DNA of 48,462 bases, taken from NCBI RefSeq assembly GCF_026932795.1, contig NZ_JADPVH010000031.1:1-48462 (forward strand), in the 5' to 3' direction. This document shows, in pieces, positions 35,091 through 43,776 of the stretch (positions are counted from its first letter, which is position 1; every line of letters starts with the position of its first letter). The translations under genes were made by a program, and so were the position numbers. The notes beneath the pieces are model-generated. The model made no database searches. It saw only the letters and a program-made list of their open reading frames with translations, and was not told where the DNA came from. The DNA comes from Paenarthrobacter sp. Z7-10 (GTDB taxonomy: Bacteria; Actinomycetota; Actinomycetes; Actinomycetales; Micrococcaceae).

Positions 35091-35414
35091 ATGCCGTCTG
35101 GTCCGGAATCCGATTCATCGGCACACGCGGAGGGTGCGGATCTCATCCGCGCGACGGTCGTGATCAGGGGCACCGTCCAGGGCGTCGGATTCCGCTGGTG
35201 GACGGCAAGGCAGGCCGACGAACTGGCTCTAACGGGCTCCGTGGCCAACGAATCGGACGGATCAGTGCGGCTGATCGCGCAAGGTCCGCGGGCCAGTGTT
35301 GAGGAGCTCGTGCTCCGTCTGAGGTCGAGGGAGGCACCCGGGCGGGTGGAACGGATCGTCCAAGACGTTTCATCCGCTGACCCGGACTGCATTGAGTTCC
35401 GCATTCAAGACTGA
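35091..35414 (+). CDS. acyP: Acylphosphatase
   Basis: Enzyme of 107 aa that hydrolyses acyl phosphates such as carbamoyl phosphate and 1,3-bisphosphoglycerate. The hallmark GTVQGVGFRWW contains the phosphate-binding Arg35, and VANESDGSVR contains the catalytic Asn53 (commonly VxNxxDGxVE). About 17 extra residues precede the domain. ATG 35091 lies 20 bases after the repeat protein stop. The TGA stop lies inside the left arm of a bidirectional terminator, so the message ends only about 40 bases later. Confidence 0.92.
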   Translation: MPSGPESDSSAHAEGADLIRATVVIRGTVQGVGFRWWTARQADELALTGSVANESDGSVRLIAQGPRASVEELVLRLRSREAPGRVERIVQDVSSADPDCIEFRIQD

Positions 35415-35453
35415 CCTGCGGTCCCGGCGCATGCGGGACCGCAGGTCAGTCTT
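35407..35453. terminator. Bidirectional terminator between acyP and the aldo/keto reductase
   Basis: Two perfect 20-base complementary arms (35407-35426 and 35434-35453) enclose a 7-base loop. The right arm ends in CTTATT and the left begins AAGA, so a T tract follows the stem in either direction. It serves the two convergent genes. The acyP stop codon (35412-35414) is part of the left arm. Confidence 0.92.
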
Positions 35454-35487
35454 ATTACTATGCAGCGGCGAATCCAAGGCCGAATTC

Positions 35488-36357
35488 TTAGCGCGCGGCG
35501 TCGAGTTCCTGATAGGTGGCGTCATCCAACTCAACTGCGGCGGCACCCACGTTTTCCTCCAGGTGCTGCAGTGAACCGGTGCCGGGAATCGGCATGATGA
35601 CCGGTGAGCGTCGCAGCAGCCAAGCCAAGGCAACCTGCGATGCGGTGGCGCCCAGACGTTTGGCCGCTGCATCCAGCGGGCCGCCCGGCTGTGCGAGCTT
35701 GCCGGCGGAAATTGGAGCCCAGGGGATGAAGCCGATTCCGTTCTGGGTCGCATAATCCAGCACGACCTCGGAACTGCGGTCGGTGAGGTTGTAGCGATTC
35801 TGCACGGTGGAGACAGTGAAAAATTCTCCGGCTGCCTTCAGCTGCTCCACGCTGACCTCGGACAATCCCAGAGCCTTGACCTTGCCTTCCTGCTGCAGGT
35901 CGCGCAGCACGCCGAACTGCTCCTCGGCGTCGACTTTGGGGTCAATGCGGTGCAGCTGCAGCAGATCCAGCGCCTCGACTTTGAGCTTGCGCAGGCTCAG
36001 CTCGGTCTGCTGGCGCAGGTATTCCGCCCGCCCCACCGGCACCCACGCGTTAGGGCCGGTGCGGGTAAAGCCTACTTTGGTGGCGATCCGCAGCCCTTCC
36101 TTGTATGGATGCACGGCTTCGGCGATGATCTCCTCGCTGATGTTCGGTCCGTAGGAGTCTGCGGTGTCGATAAAGTCCACGCCCAGTTCGACGGCGCGGC
36201 GCACGACGGCGATGGCGGTCTTCCGGTCGGCGGGCTCTCCCCAGATGCCGTCGCCGACGATACGCATGGCGCCGAAGCCGAGCCTGTGCACTTTCCCGAG
36301 GTCCAGCAGATCGATGGTCGAGACCGGGCTGGAGGTTTTTAGGTATTCGGTAGTCAT
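35488..36357 (-). CDS. Aldo/keto reductase
   Basis: NADPH-dependent TIM-barrel reductase of 289 aa. The catalytic tetrad is visible: Asp64 and Tyr69 in FIDTADSYG, Lys94 in IATKVGF and His136 in LLQLHRID. Further signs are [24 protein letters not shown] and the cofactor-binding [13 protein letters not shown]. It is close to the AKR family often called oxidoreductase YdbC-like (aldehyde reductase of unknown substrate). It is divergent from the ribose operon regulator (245 bases) and ends at the bidirectional terminator. Confidence 0.92.
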   Translation of the reverse strand: MTTEYLKTSSPVSTIDLLDLGKVHRLGFGAMRIVGDGIWGEPADRKTAIAVVRRAVELGVDFIDTADSYGPNISEEIIAEAVHPYKEGLRIATKVGFTRTGPNAWVPVGRAEYLRQQTELSLRKLKVEALDLLQLHRIDPKVDAEEQFGVLRDLQQEGKVKALGLSEVSVEQLKAAGEFFTVSTVQNRYNLTDRSSEVVLDYATQNGIGFIPWAPISAGKLAQPGGPLDAAAKRLGATASQVALAWLLRRSPVIMPIPGTGSLQHLEENVGAAAVELDDATYQELDAAR

Positions 36358-36518
36358 ACCTGCGCCAACGACGGCCTGCGGGGCACTATTCCGCCGATCC
36401 CCCGGTGCCCGTCGAGCTGACTGCGTCGGCTAGCGCTGTGGTACCGCGCCAGCTGCTTCCGGGTTGCCGGGTTGCTGGAGCGCACAGCGGGGCCGCTCTG
36501 CCCGTAACCTGCTTTTTC

Positions 36519-36548
36519 TTGACATATTCGGAGTGGTCCTCGTATCGT
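36519..36548 (+). promoter_or_regulatory. Candidate promoter of the ribose operon
   Basis: A perfect -35 box TTGACA (36519-36524) is followed, after 18 bases, by TATCGT (36543-36548), a four-of-six match to the -10 box. The -10 abuts the first operator half-site at 36548, so repressor binding there would block the polymerase. Confidence 0.55.
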
Positions 36549-36575
36549 GGAAACGGTTCCATGGAATCGGTTCCA
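36548..36575. promoter_or_regulatory. Two abutting LacI-family operators
   Basis: Two 14-base palindromes stand back to back: TGGAAACGGTTCCA (36548-36561) and TGGAATCGGTTCCA (36562-36575). They differ at one base and have a central CG, as for LacI/GalR-family sites. The second ends 26 bases before the rbsR start, and the first touches the promoter -10. The best candidate ligand is the RbsR encoded just downstream, giving autoregulation and ribose induction of the whole operon. Confidence 0.8.
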
Positions 36576-36601
36576 TGAATGTTCACGAGGAAGTGGCAAG
36601 G

Positions 36602-37636
36602 ATGACGACGGTAACCATCAAAGACGTTGCGGCGGCCGCCGGCGTCTCCGTCGGCACCGCCTCCCGCGTCTTGTCCGGCAATCCCGCCACATCGGCCGCG
36701 TCCCGCGAACGTGTCGCGGCCGCCGTCGAACGCTTGGATTTCCACCCCAATGCCCAGGCCCGTTCGCTGCGCTCCGCCCGCACCCACACGATTGGTCTGC
36801 TGGTTTCCGATGTGCGAAACCCCTTCTTCGCAGATCTGGCCCATTCCGTGGAGCAGGCCGCGCTGGCTCATGGATATGTCATTTTGCTCGGCAACGCGAA
36901 CGAGCGTGAAGATCAGCAGGACCGCTACCTGAATACGCTGATCTCACAGCGGGTGGACGGAATCATTGTCGCACCGCAAGGGGATGGCAGCGGCGCCATC
37001 CGGTCGCTCCTGAACCGCCGGATCCCCACCATTTTCGTGGACCGGACGGTGGAGGGCATCAACCTTCCCAGCGTCACCACCGACAGCGGACACGGAATCC
37101 GGCAGGCAGTGGAGCACCTCGCCGGCCAGAGCCACACACGGATCGGCTATATCGCCGGTCCGCAGACCATCTCCACGGGCCGGGAACGATTCACTGCCTA
37201 CACCAAAGCCGTCGCTGATAATTTCCTGTCGCAGGATCCCTCGCTGGTGTACTTCGGCGACTTCCAGGCAGCCAGCGGTTCGTCCGGCGTGGACGCGCTG
37301 CTGAGGCTGGATCAACCGCCCACGGCGATCCTGGCCGCGGACTCTCCGATGGCCGTGGGAGCCGTGGCCATGCTGCACCGGATGGATGTGCGGATCGGAG
37401 CGGACATCGCACTGGTGGCCTTCGATGACATCGAGTGGTTTGCCCTGCTCAATCCCGCACTGAGCGTTATCTCGCACAGCGTGGAGAACATGGGCCGCGC
37501 CGCCGTGGAGCTGCTGCTGCAGGTCATCGACGGCGGCACGCCGGAGTCGGTGGTGCTGCCCAGCGAACTCATCGTCCGGGCCTCCTCCAGCACGCCCAAC
37601 CCCGCGGGATCAGTCTCCAGCCTAAGGAAGAACTAA
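36602..37636 (+). CDS. rbsR: LacI-family repressor, probably RbsR
   Basis: Transcriptional repressor of 344 aa. The N-terminal HTH and hinge are canonical: TIKDVAAAAGVSVGTASRVL, then RERVAAAVERLDFHPNAQAR. The periplasmic-binding-protein-like sensor domain follows (IGLLVSDVRNPFFADLAHSV; VDGIIVAPQGDG; FVDRTVEG; LVAFDDIEWFALLNPALSVI). I chose ATG 36602, which gives the usual start before the HTH and has GAGGAAG nearby; the frame is open from 36464 through the operators. It is the first gene of the ribose operon, one base before rbsA, so it is probably autoregulated through the tandem operators. Confidence 0.93.
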   Translation: MTTVTIKDVAAAAGVSVGTASRVLSGNPATSAASRERVAAAVERLDFHPNAQARSLRSARTHTIGLLVSDVRNPFFADLAHSVEQAALAHGYVILLGNANEREDQQDRYLNTLISQRVDGIIVAPQGDGSGAIRSLLNRRIPTIFVDRTVEGINLPSVTTDSGHGIRQAVEHLAGQSHTRIGYIAGPQTISTGRERFTAYTKAVADNFLSQDPSLVYFGDFQAASGSSGVDALLRLDQPPTAILAADSPMAVGAVAMLHRMDVRIGADIALVAFDDIEWFALLNPALSVISHSVENMGRAAVELLLQVIDGGTPESVVLPSELIVRASSSTPNPAGSVSSLRKN

Positions 37637-37637
37637 C

Positions 37638-39143
37638 ATGAGCGAGCATCCCCTTCTCACGCTGAAGCAGGTGAGCAAATCCTTTGGTCCGGTGAACGTG
37701 ATCAAGGATGTGACGGTCAGTGTCCACGCCGGTGCGGTACAGGTGCTGCTGGGCGAGAATGGCGCCGGCAAGTCCACGCTGATCAAGATGATGGCAGGGG
37801 TGTACCAGCCTGACGGCGGGCAAATCCTGATCGACGGGAAGCCGGTCAGCCTGCCCTCCACGCGGGCCGCCGAAGAGCACGGAATTGCGACCATCCACCA
37901 GGAACTGAACCTGGTGGGTACCATGAGCGTCGCGGAAAACGTGATGCTGGGCCGGATGCCGAAAAAGTTCGGCTTGGTCGACCGGAAGGCGATGCGGCGG
38001 CAGGCACGCGCTGCTATGGAGCTGATCGGGCTCGACGTGGACGTCGATACCCCGGTGGGCGAACTGGGCATCGCCCGCCAGCAACTGGTGGAGATAGCCA
38101 AGGCCCTGAGCATTTCCGCGCGCATCCTCATTCTCGACGAGCCCACGGCCGCTTTGACCCGGCACGAGACGCAGAGTCTTTTCAAGGTGGTGGCGGACCT
38201 TCGCCGGCAGGGCGTGGGGATGTTGTTCATCAGTCACCACTTGGATGAGATTGCCGAAATCGGCGACAGCGTGACGGTGCTGCGCGACGGCGAATTTGTC
38301 GCCGAAGTTCCTGCGTCCACGGACGAGGATGAACTTGTGCGGCTGATGGTGGGGCGCAGCATCGAAGACCAGTTTCCGCGCCGGTCTTCGGCCGCTGACC
38401 TGCCCGCCGAGATCCTGGCCGTGGAGCACCTGAGCTCGAAAGGGAAGTTCGAGGACATCAGTTTCACCGTCCGGGCAGGGGAAGTGCTGGGGATTTCCGG
38501 GCTGGTGGGAGCCGGGCGCACGGAACTGATCCGGGCCATTGCGGGGGCGGATAGGTATGACTCCGGGGAGGTGAAGGTCCGCGGACGCCGCTTGACCAAG
38601 GGCAGTGTGCAGGCCGCCATCCGTGCCGGACTTGGCCACGTCCCGGAGGACCGCAAGGGTCAGGGGCTGGTGCTGGACGCCTCGGTCAATGAAAACCTGG
38701 GCTACGCCACCCTTTCATCCAGTGCACGGATGGGGCTGTCCGATTTTTCCGGCCAGCGCGGCCGGGCGGAAGCTGTGGCCAGGACCGTGCGGATCCGGAT
38801 GCACACCATCGATCAGCCGGTCCGGTCCCTGTCTGGTGGAAACCAGCAAAAGGCCGTCTTTGGCCGCTGGATTATTGCTGCCTCCACAGTGCTGCTGCTG
38901 GACGAACCTACCCGCGGAGTCGACGTCGGCGCGAAGGTGGAGATCTATGAGCTGATGAATGCGATCACCGACGCGGGCGGAGCGATCGTGATGGTCTCCA
39001 GCGAACTGCCCGAAGTGTTGGGCATGAGCGACCGCATCCTGGTGCTGCGGGACGGCCGGCTCGCCGGCGAGTTCAGCGCCGCCGAGGCCACCCAAGACAA
39101 AGTCATGACGCTCGCCGCCCGCGATGTCGACGAAGAGCACTGA
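37638..39143 (+). CDS. rbsA: Ribose ABC transporter ATPase RbsA
   Basis: Double-domain sugar ABC ATPase of 501 aa. The first half has Walker A GENGAGKSTLIKMM, signature-like LGIARQQLVEIAKAL and Walker B ILILDEPTAALT. The second half has the degenerate A-loop GLVGAGRTELIRAIAG, signature LSGGNQQKAVFGRW and LLLDEPTRGVDVG, the asymmetry normal for CUT2-class sugar importers. ATG 37638 is one base after the rbsR stop with CTAAGGAAG upstream. The gene order R-A-C-B-K-D supports ribose as substrate. Confidence 0.95.
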   Translation: MSEHPLLTLKQVSKSFGPVNVIKDVTVSVHAGAVQVLLGENGAGKSTLIKMMAGVYQPDGGQILIDGKPVSLPSTRAAEEHGIATIHQELNLVGTMSVAENVMLGRMPKKFGLVDRKAMRRQARAAMELIGLDVDVDTPVGELGIARQQLVEIAKALSISARILILDEPTAALTRHETQSLFKVVADLRRQGVGMLFISHHLDEIAEIGDSVTVLRDGEFVAEVPASTDEDELVRLMVGRSIEDQFPRRSSAADLPAEILAVEHLSSKGKFEDISFTVRAGEVLGISGLVGAGRTELIRAIAGADRYDSGEVKVRGRRLTKGSVQAAIRAGLGHVPEDRKGQGLVLDASVNENLGYATLSSSARMGLSDFSGQRGRAEAVARTVRIRMHTIDQPVRSLSGGNQQKAVFGRWIIAASTVLLLDEPTRGVDVGAKVEIYELMNAITDAGGAIVMVSSELPEVLGMSDRILVLRDGRLAGEFSAAEATQDKVMTLAARDVDEEH

Positions 39144-39162
39144 GAGAGAAGGTACGTTCCTC

Positions 39163-40134
39163 ATGTCCGCTGCAACCCTTGACGCAAAACGACGCGGTTT
39201 TGACTACAAAAAATTCCTGGCCAACAACGGTGCGCTGGTGGGCCTGGTGGTGCTCTGCCTCGCCCTGTTCATAGCGACACCGGATTTCCTGACCGGCCGG
39301 AACCTGCTCAATATCGGCATTCAGGTTTCCACCGTGGCGGTGCTGGCCTTCGGCATGACCTTTGTCATTGTGGCCGGCGGCATCGACCTGTCGGTCGGAT
39401 CGGTCGCGGCGCTCTCCGCCATGGTCTCCGGCTGGTTTTTTGTCAGCGCCGGGCTGCCCGGCTGGCTGGCACTGCTGGGCGGACTGGCGGCTGGACTGTT
39501 GGCCGGCGTGGTCAACGGCCTGGCCAGCGCCTACGGCAAACTGCCGTCTTTCATCGCCACTTTGGCCATGCTGAGCGTCGCCCGCGGGTTGACCCTGGTG
39601 ATATCCGACGGCCGGCCCATCAAGACCTCCCCGGAAGTCTCCTTTCTGGGTGGCAATCTGGGACCGGTCCCGATGCCCATCGTGATCCTGGTGATTGCCG
39701 CCCTGGTGGCGTCGTTCCTGCTGAACCGGACCGTCGTCGGCCGCTCCATGTATGCCGTAGGCGGCAACGCCGAAGCTGCACGGCTGTCGGGCTTGCCAGT
39801 CAAGCGGATCCTTGTCATCGTCTTCGGCCTGGCCGGGCTTTTCGCTGCCCTCGCCGGCGTGCTGCTGGCCGGGAGGCTTGACTCGGCCCAGCCGCAGGCC
39901 GCCACGGGCTACGAACTGGACGCCATTGCCGCCGTCGTGATCGGCGGTGCCTCACTGGCCGGCGGGCTGGGCCGGATCTCCGGAACCTTTGTCGGCGCCT
40001 TGGTGCTGGTGGTGATCCGCAACGGTCTTAACTTGCTCAACGTCACCTCGTTCTGGCAGCAGGTGGTCATCGGCGTCGTGATCGCCCTGGCCGTGGGCAT
40101 CGACGTGCTCCGGCGCAAGACCCGCAGCAGCTGA
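39163..40134 (+). CDS. rbsC: Ribose ABC transporter permease RbsC
   Basis: CUT2-class sugar permease of 323 aa with about eight to ten helices. A hydrophilic N-terminus (SAATLDAKRRGFDYKKFLA) leads to LVGLVVLCLALFIATPDFLT. Family segments include FVIVAGGIDLSVGSVAALSA, VIGGASLAGGLGRISG and the closing LRRKTRSS. I chose ATG 39163, shortly after the rbsA stop; the frame opens at 39124 but that reads through the end of rbsA. The membrane channel pairs with RbsA and receives ribose from RbsB. Confidence 0.95.
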   Translation: MSAATLDAKRRGFDYKKFLANNGALVGLVVLCLALFIATPDFLTGRNLLNIGIQVSTVAVLAFGMTFVIVAGGIDLSVGSVAALSAMVSGWFFVSAGLPGWLALLGGLAAGLLAGVVNGLASAYGKLPSFIATLAMLSVARGLTLVISDGRPIKTSPEVSFLGGNLGPVPMPIVILVIAALVASFLLNRTVVGRSMYAVGGNAEAARLSGLPVKRILVIVFGLAGLFAALAGVLLAGRLDSAQPQAATGYELDAIAAVVIGGASLAGGLGRISGTFVGALVLVVIRNGLNLLNVTSFWQQVVIGVVIALAVGIDVLRRKTRSS

Positions 40135-40139
40135 ACTTT

Positions 40140-40192
40140 CGCTCAACTCCCGCAGAACCTGACGCAGAACTAACGCTCAACTCCCGCAGAAC
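40140..40192. repeat. 19-base direct repeat between rbsC and rbsB
   Basis: The sequence cgctcaactcccgcagaac occurs at 40140-40158 and 40174-40192, a 34-base period, with acgcagaactaac-like remnants around it. It lies in the only sizeable gap of the operon (93 bases), directly before rbsB. Confidence 0.85.
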
Positions 40193-40227
40193 TAACGCAG
40201 ATAAAATCCCAACCTAAGGAAAGAACA

Positions 40228-41172
40228 ATGAAGCTCTCATTCCGCCAACTGGCCGCAGTCGCAGCCACCACCGCCGTTCTCCTCACCGGAGCGACGGCCT
40301 GCAACCGAGGTGGGGGAGAGGCCGGTGCGGCCAGCCCCAAGGTGGTGATGGCCCTGTCCACGCTGAATAATCCGTTCTTCGTCGAGGTCCGTGACGGTGC
40401 ACAGGCCGCGGCAAAGGATGCCGGCGTACAGCTGGAGATAGTCGATGCACAGAACGACTCCGCCACCCAGGCGAACCAGCTGGCCACCGCCGCCACTGGA
40501 AGCACCAAGGCCGTCATCGTGAATCCGGTGGATTCGGACGCCGCGGCGTCCTCTGTGAACACCTTGATCAAGGCCGGACTGCCGGTTATCGCCGTGGACC
40601 GGACCGTCAATGGCGCCGACCTCACCTCGCTGGTGGCCAGCGACAACGTGGCCGGCGGCAAGCAGGCGGCCGAGGAACTGGCGAAGGCAATGGGCGAAAA
40701 GGGCAGCATTCTGGTGCTGCAGGGCGTGGCCGGGACCTCGGCCAGCCGCGACCGTGGGCAGGGCTTCACGGAGGGACTGAAGGCCTTCCCGAACATCAAG
40801 GTGGTGGCCAAGCAGACGGCGAATTTCGATCGGGCAACGGCACTGGATGTCACCACCAACCTGCTGCAGGCTCATCCCGGCGTCACAGGCGTGTTCGCGG
40901 AAAATGATGAAATGGCGCTGGGCGCGATCCAGGCACTTGGCGCCAAGGCCGGTAAGGACGTCAAGGTTGTCGGCTTTGACGGCACCGCCGACGGACTGGC
41001 TGCCATCAAGAAGGGCACCCTGGTTGCCACCATCGCTCAGCAGCCGGCCAAACTTGGCCAGCTCGCCGTCCAACTGGCCGCGAAGGCCATCAAGGGTGAA
41101 AAGGTCGACAAGACGGTTCCGGTGCAGGTTGTCTCGGTAACCAAGGCAAATGTGGGCGACTACGCCAAGTGA
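40228..41172 (+). CDS. rbsB: Ribose-binding lipoprotein RbsB
   Basis: Solute-binding protein of 314 aa. The signal peptide MKLSFRQLAAVAATTAVLLTG ends in a lipobox-like ATAC (Cys25), so it is anchored outside the membrane. The mature protein has the sugar-binding fold: VVMALSTLNNPFFVEVRDGA, VNPVDSDAA, VIAVDRTV, VLQGVAGTSASRDRGQGF, VFAENDEMALGA, VVGFDGTADG. These pocket residues (Asn-Pro-Phe-Phe, Arg, Asp) match E. coli RbsB style. CTAAGGAAAG precedes ATG 40228. rbsK starts inside its stop (GTGA). Confidence 0.95.
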   Translation: MKLSFRQLAAVAATTAVLLTGATACNRGGGEAGAASPKVVMALSTLNNPFFVEVRDGAQAAAKDAGVQLEIVDAQNDSATQANQLATAATGSTKAVIVNPVDSDAAASSVNTLIKAGLPVIAVDRTVNGADLTSLVASDNVAGGKQAAEELAKAMGEKGSILVLQGVAGTSASRDRGQGFTEGLKAFPNIKVVAKQTANFDRATALDVTTNLLQAHPGVTGVFAENDEMALGAIQALGAKAGKDVKVVGFDGTADGLAAIKKGTLVATIAQQPAKLGQLAVQLAAKAIKGEKVDKTVPVQVVSVTKANVGDYAK

Positions 41173-42140
41173 ATAAACCTGCCGTAGTTTCTCCGGTCTC
41201 CGGTCAGGTGGTGGTGGTCGGTTCGATCAATGTGGATCAGGTGGTCCGCGTGAACCGGCACCCACGCCCGGGCGAGACCCTGATCGGGACCTCTATGGTG
41301 CTGCTGCCGGGCGGTAAGGGCGCCAACCAGGCGGTGGCAGCCGCCCGCCTTGGAGCCGCGGTGGCCCTGGTCGGTGCGGTGGGCAGCGACGGCCGGGCCG
41401 ACGATGCGACGGCGCTGCTGCTGGACGCCGGAGTGGATCTGACCGCGGTGCAGCGGGTGCCGGGTCCCTCAGGCCTGGCGTTGATCACCGTTGCCGACGA
41501 CGGCGAGAACACCATTGTGGTGCTGCCCGGCGCCAACGCCGCGGTGGTCGGCGAGAGCGTTACCCGATCCGCCGGCGTCATCGCCGGGGCAGCGGTGCTG
41601 GTGCTGCAGGGCGAGATCCCGGCTGCCGGCATCGCCGCCGCCGCGCGCTTGGCCACCGGCCGGTTGGTGCTGAACCTGGCGCCGGTGATCGAGCTGGAGA
41701 CGGCGGTGATCCTGCGCGCGGATCCGTTGGTGGTCAACGAGCACGAAGCCGCCCTCGTCCTGTCCGCGCTGCGGGCCGAAACCAAGCCATCCAGTGCCGG
41801 TGTGGAACTGGCAGGTGTGGAACTGGCCGATGTGGAACTGGTGGCGGGGCTGCGCGCCTGCGGCGTTCCCTCCGTGGTTCTCACGCGCGGAGCGCTCGGT
41901 GCGATTTGTGCGGACGACGCCGGCACGCAGGAGATGCCGGCGCCGACGGTGATTGCTGTGGATACCTCGGGCGCCGGCGACGCATTCGTCGGTGCGCTGA
42001 GCGCCCGGCTGGCTGTCGGGGACACCCTCGCGGCGGCGGTGCGGCTGGCCGTGCGTGTCGGAGCCTTCGCGGTGCTGAGCGAGGGAACTCAGCCGTCCTA
42101 TCCCATGCTGAACGACGAGCTTCCGGCGGTGCACACGTGA
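41169..42140 (+). CDS. rbsK: Ribokinase
   Basis: Kinase of 323 aa (PfkB family) that phosphorylates ribose at O5. Signature one GGKGANQAVAAARLG and signature two DTSGAGDAFVGAL with the catalytic Asp are present; VVVVGSINVDQVV opens the domain and VVNEHEAALVL supplies the expected mid-segment. It starts at GTG 41169, overlapping the rbsB stop. Between residues 211 and 225 lies an in-frame triple repeat of GVELA/DVELV, which is likely a surface loop expansion. The stop overlaps the GTG of rbsD. Confidence 0.94.
   Translation: MNKPAVVSPVSGQVVVVGSINVDQVVRVNRHPRPGETLIGTSMVLLPGGKGANQAVAAARLGAAVALVGAVGSDGRADDATALLLDAGVDLTAVQRVPGPSGLALITVADDGENTIVVLPGANAAVVGESVTRSAGVIAGAAVLVLQGEIPAAGIAAAARLATGRLVLNLAPVIELETAVILRADPLVVNEHEAALVLSALRAETKPSSAGVELAGVELADVELVAGLRACGVPSVVLTRGALGAICADDAGTQEMPAPTVIAVDTSGAGDAFVGALSARLAVGDTLAAAVRLAVRVGAFAVLSEGTQPSYPMLNDELPAVHT
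41799..41843. repeat. 15-base tandem repeat, three copies, inside rbsK
   Basis: Three copies of a unit like ggtgtggaactggca stand at 41799-41813, 41814-41828 and 41829-41843, with one to three base differences. Each encodes five residues ending in a GVELA-like peptide, so changes in copy number keep the frame. Confidence 0.85.
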
Positions 42141-42520
42141 AGAAAACCGGTATCCTCAATGCCGAACTGAATTTTGCGCTCAGCAAGCTTGGGCACACCG
42201 ATCTGATTCTGGTGGCCGACTGCGGCCTGCCCGCACCTGCCGGTGTGACGGTGGTGGATCTGGCCCTGGTGCGCGGAATACCGCGCTTGGAGCAGGTGCT
42301 GGATGCACTGCTGGCCGACATTGTGGTGGAACGCTGCGTCGCCGCAGAGGAAGTTAAATCGACCCTGGCGCAGCCTTGGCTGACGCGGCGTTTTGCGCAG
42401 CTGGACTACATCAGTCACGACAGCCTTAAGGACCTCAGTGCCTCGGCGAAACTGTTCATCCGCACCGGCGAGGCAACCGCCTACGCCAACGCGGCGCTGT
42501 ACTGCGGCGTCGCGTTCTAA
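42137..42520 (+). CDS. rbsD: D-ribose pyranase RbsD
   Basis: Enzyme of 127 aa that interconverts beta-pyranose and beta-furanose forms of ribose, feeding RbsK. The start KKTGILNAELNFALSKLGHTD contains the catalytic His20, and GLPAP is the next conserved segment. The C-terminal FIRTGEATAYANAALYCGV is the usual end. GTG 42137 overlaps the rbsK stop (GTGA), so the two are translated together. It is the final gene of the operon; the MarR gene is convergent 51 bases on. Confidence 0.95.
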   Translation: MKKTGILNAELNFALSKLGHTDLILVADCGLPAPAGVTVVDLALVRGIPRLEQVLDALLADIVVERCVAAEEVKSTLAQPWLTRRFAQLDYISHDSLKDLSASAKLFIRTGEATAYANAALYCGVAF

Positions 42521-42571
42521 GCGGCGTGCCATACGGGGCCGGGCAATGTCCGCCGTGCCGTGGACGGCGCG

Positions 42572-42991
42572 TTATTCGCTCCAGCCCAGATTGCGGGCCA
42601 TCCGCTGCAGAACATCCAGAGCAGCTTCGTATTCATCTGCCGGAATCCCCGCAGTGATCCCCTGCCGCTGCTGATCCACGACGCCGGTGAGCCGGTGCAG
42701 GCTTTCGCGGCCGAGTTCGGTCAAGGTGTACAGGTCGTCCTCCACCGCCACCCATCCGCTCTCGACCAGCTCGGCGACGGGTTCCGCCGCGGAAACCTCC
42801 GGCCCGGAGCCGAAAAAGGGTTTGAGGACGTCGGTCAGTTCCGCTTCCGATGACGGACTGCCGGCCAGCACATTCATAATCTGCCATTGCCGTCGGGTCA
42901 CGCCGTGTTCTTCGACGAGCGCATCGAACTGTTCGTTGATGAGCCCATCAACCAGCTTCAGCCAATATCCAAGGGGACGTTGAGGTGCCAT
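42572..42991 (-). CDS. MarR-family transcriptional regulator
   Basis: Winged-helix regulator of 139 aa. Helices LGYWLKLVDGLINEQFDALV lead to the recognition region VTRRQWQIMNVLAGSP and the wing VAVEDDLYTLTELGRESLH. I took ATG 42991, 17 bases after the ABC ATPase stop; TTG 43006 is an alternative two bases after that stop, with AAGGTG upstream. It is last in the amino acid ABC operon, so it may be co-transcribed with the importer. The target and ligand are unknown. Confidence 0.85.
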   Translation of the reverse strand: MAPQRPLGYWLKLVDGLINEQFDALVEEHGVTRRQWQIMNVLAGSPSSEAELTDVLKPFFGSGPEVSAAEPVAELVESGWVAVEDDLYTLTELGRESLHRLTGVVDQQRQGITAGIPADEYEAALDVLQRMARNLGWSE

Positions 42992-43008
42992 GTGCTCACT
43001 ATACAAAG

Positions 43009-43776
43009 TCAGAGCACCTTTGCGAGGAAGGCCTGGGTGCGGGCATGCTGCGGATTGGCGAGCACTTCGCGTGGATTCCCGGATTCCACCACCACGCCGC
43101 CGTCCATAAAGACCAGCGCGTCGGCTACTTCTCGGGCAAAGCCCATTTCGTGAGTTACCACAATCATGGTCATGCCGCTCTTGGCCAGCTCCTGCATAAC
43201 ATCCAGGACTTCGCCCACCAACTCCGGGTCCAGGGCGCTGGTGGGTTCGTCGAACAGCATCAGCTTCGGGTCCATGGCCAAGGCGCGGGCAATCGCCACG
43301 CGCTGCTGCTGGCCGCCGGAGAGGTGGGCAGGGTAGTGGTCACCTTTATCCCCCAGGCCCACGCGCTCCAGCAGTTCATTGGCCCGCGCGGTGGCCCTGG
43401 CCTTGGACAGTCCCTTAACCCGCATCGGCGCCTGGCTGATGTTCTCCAGCGCGGTTAGATGCGGAAAAAGGTTAAAGCGCTGGAACACCATGCCGATGTC
43501 GCGGCGCTGGAAGGCGGCTTCCTTGGGTTTGAGCTCGTAGAGCTTGCCGGCCTTTTCGCGGTACCCGACCAACTGGCCCTCCACCGAGAGGCGGCCGGCG
43601 TCCACCCTCTCCAGATGGTTGATGCAGCGCAGGAAGGTGGACTTCCCGGACCCGCTTGGTCCCACGATGCACAGCACCTCGCCGGCCTTGACCGTCAGAG
43701 TAATGCTCTTTAGCACTTGGTTGGAGCCGAAGCTTTTGGAGACGCGGTCGGCGGAAACCATGGTTGTCTGGCTCAA
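43009..43776 (-). CDS. Polar amino acid ABC transporter ATPase
   Basis: ATPase of 255 aa of the GlnQ/HisP class. Walker A is [15 protein letters not shown], the Q-loop [17 protein letters not shown], the signature [15 protein letters not shown], Walker [16 protein letters not shown] and the H-loop VVTHEMGFA. It overlaps the permease stop by four bases at its start and lies just upstream of the MarR gene. The binding protein is cationic/polar amino acid type, with substrate not fixed by sequence. Confidence 0.94.
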   Translation of the reverse strand: MSQTTMVSADRVSKSFGSNQVLKSITLTVKAGEVLCIVGPSGSGKSTFLRCINHLERVDAGRLSVEGQLVGYREKAGKLYELKPKEAAFQRRDIGMVFQRFNLFPHLTALENISQAPMRVKGLSKARATARANELLERVGLGDKGDHYPAHLSGGQQQRVAIARALAMDPKLMLFDEPTSALDPELVGEVLDVMQELAKSGMTMIVVTHEMGFAREVADALVFMDGGVVVESGNPREVLANPQHARTQAFLAKVL

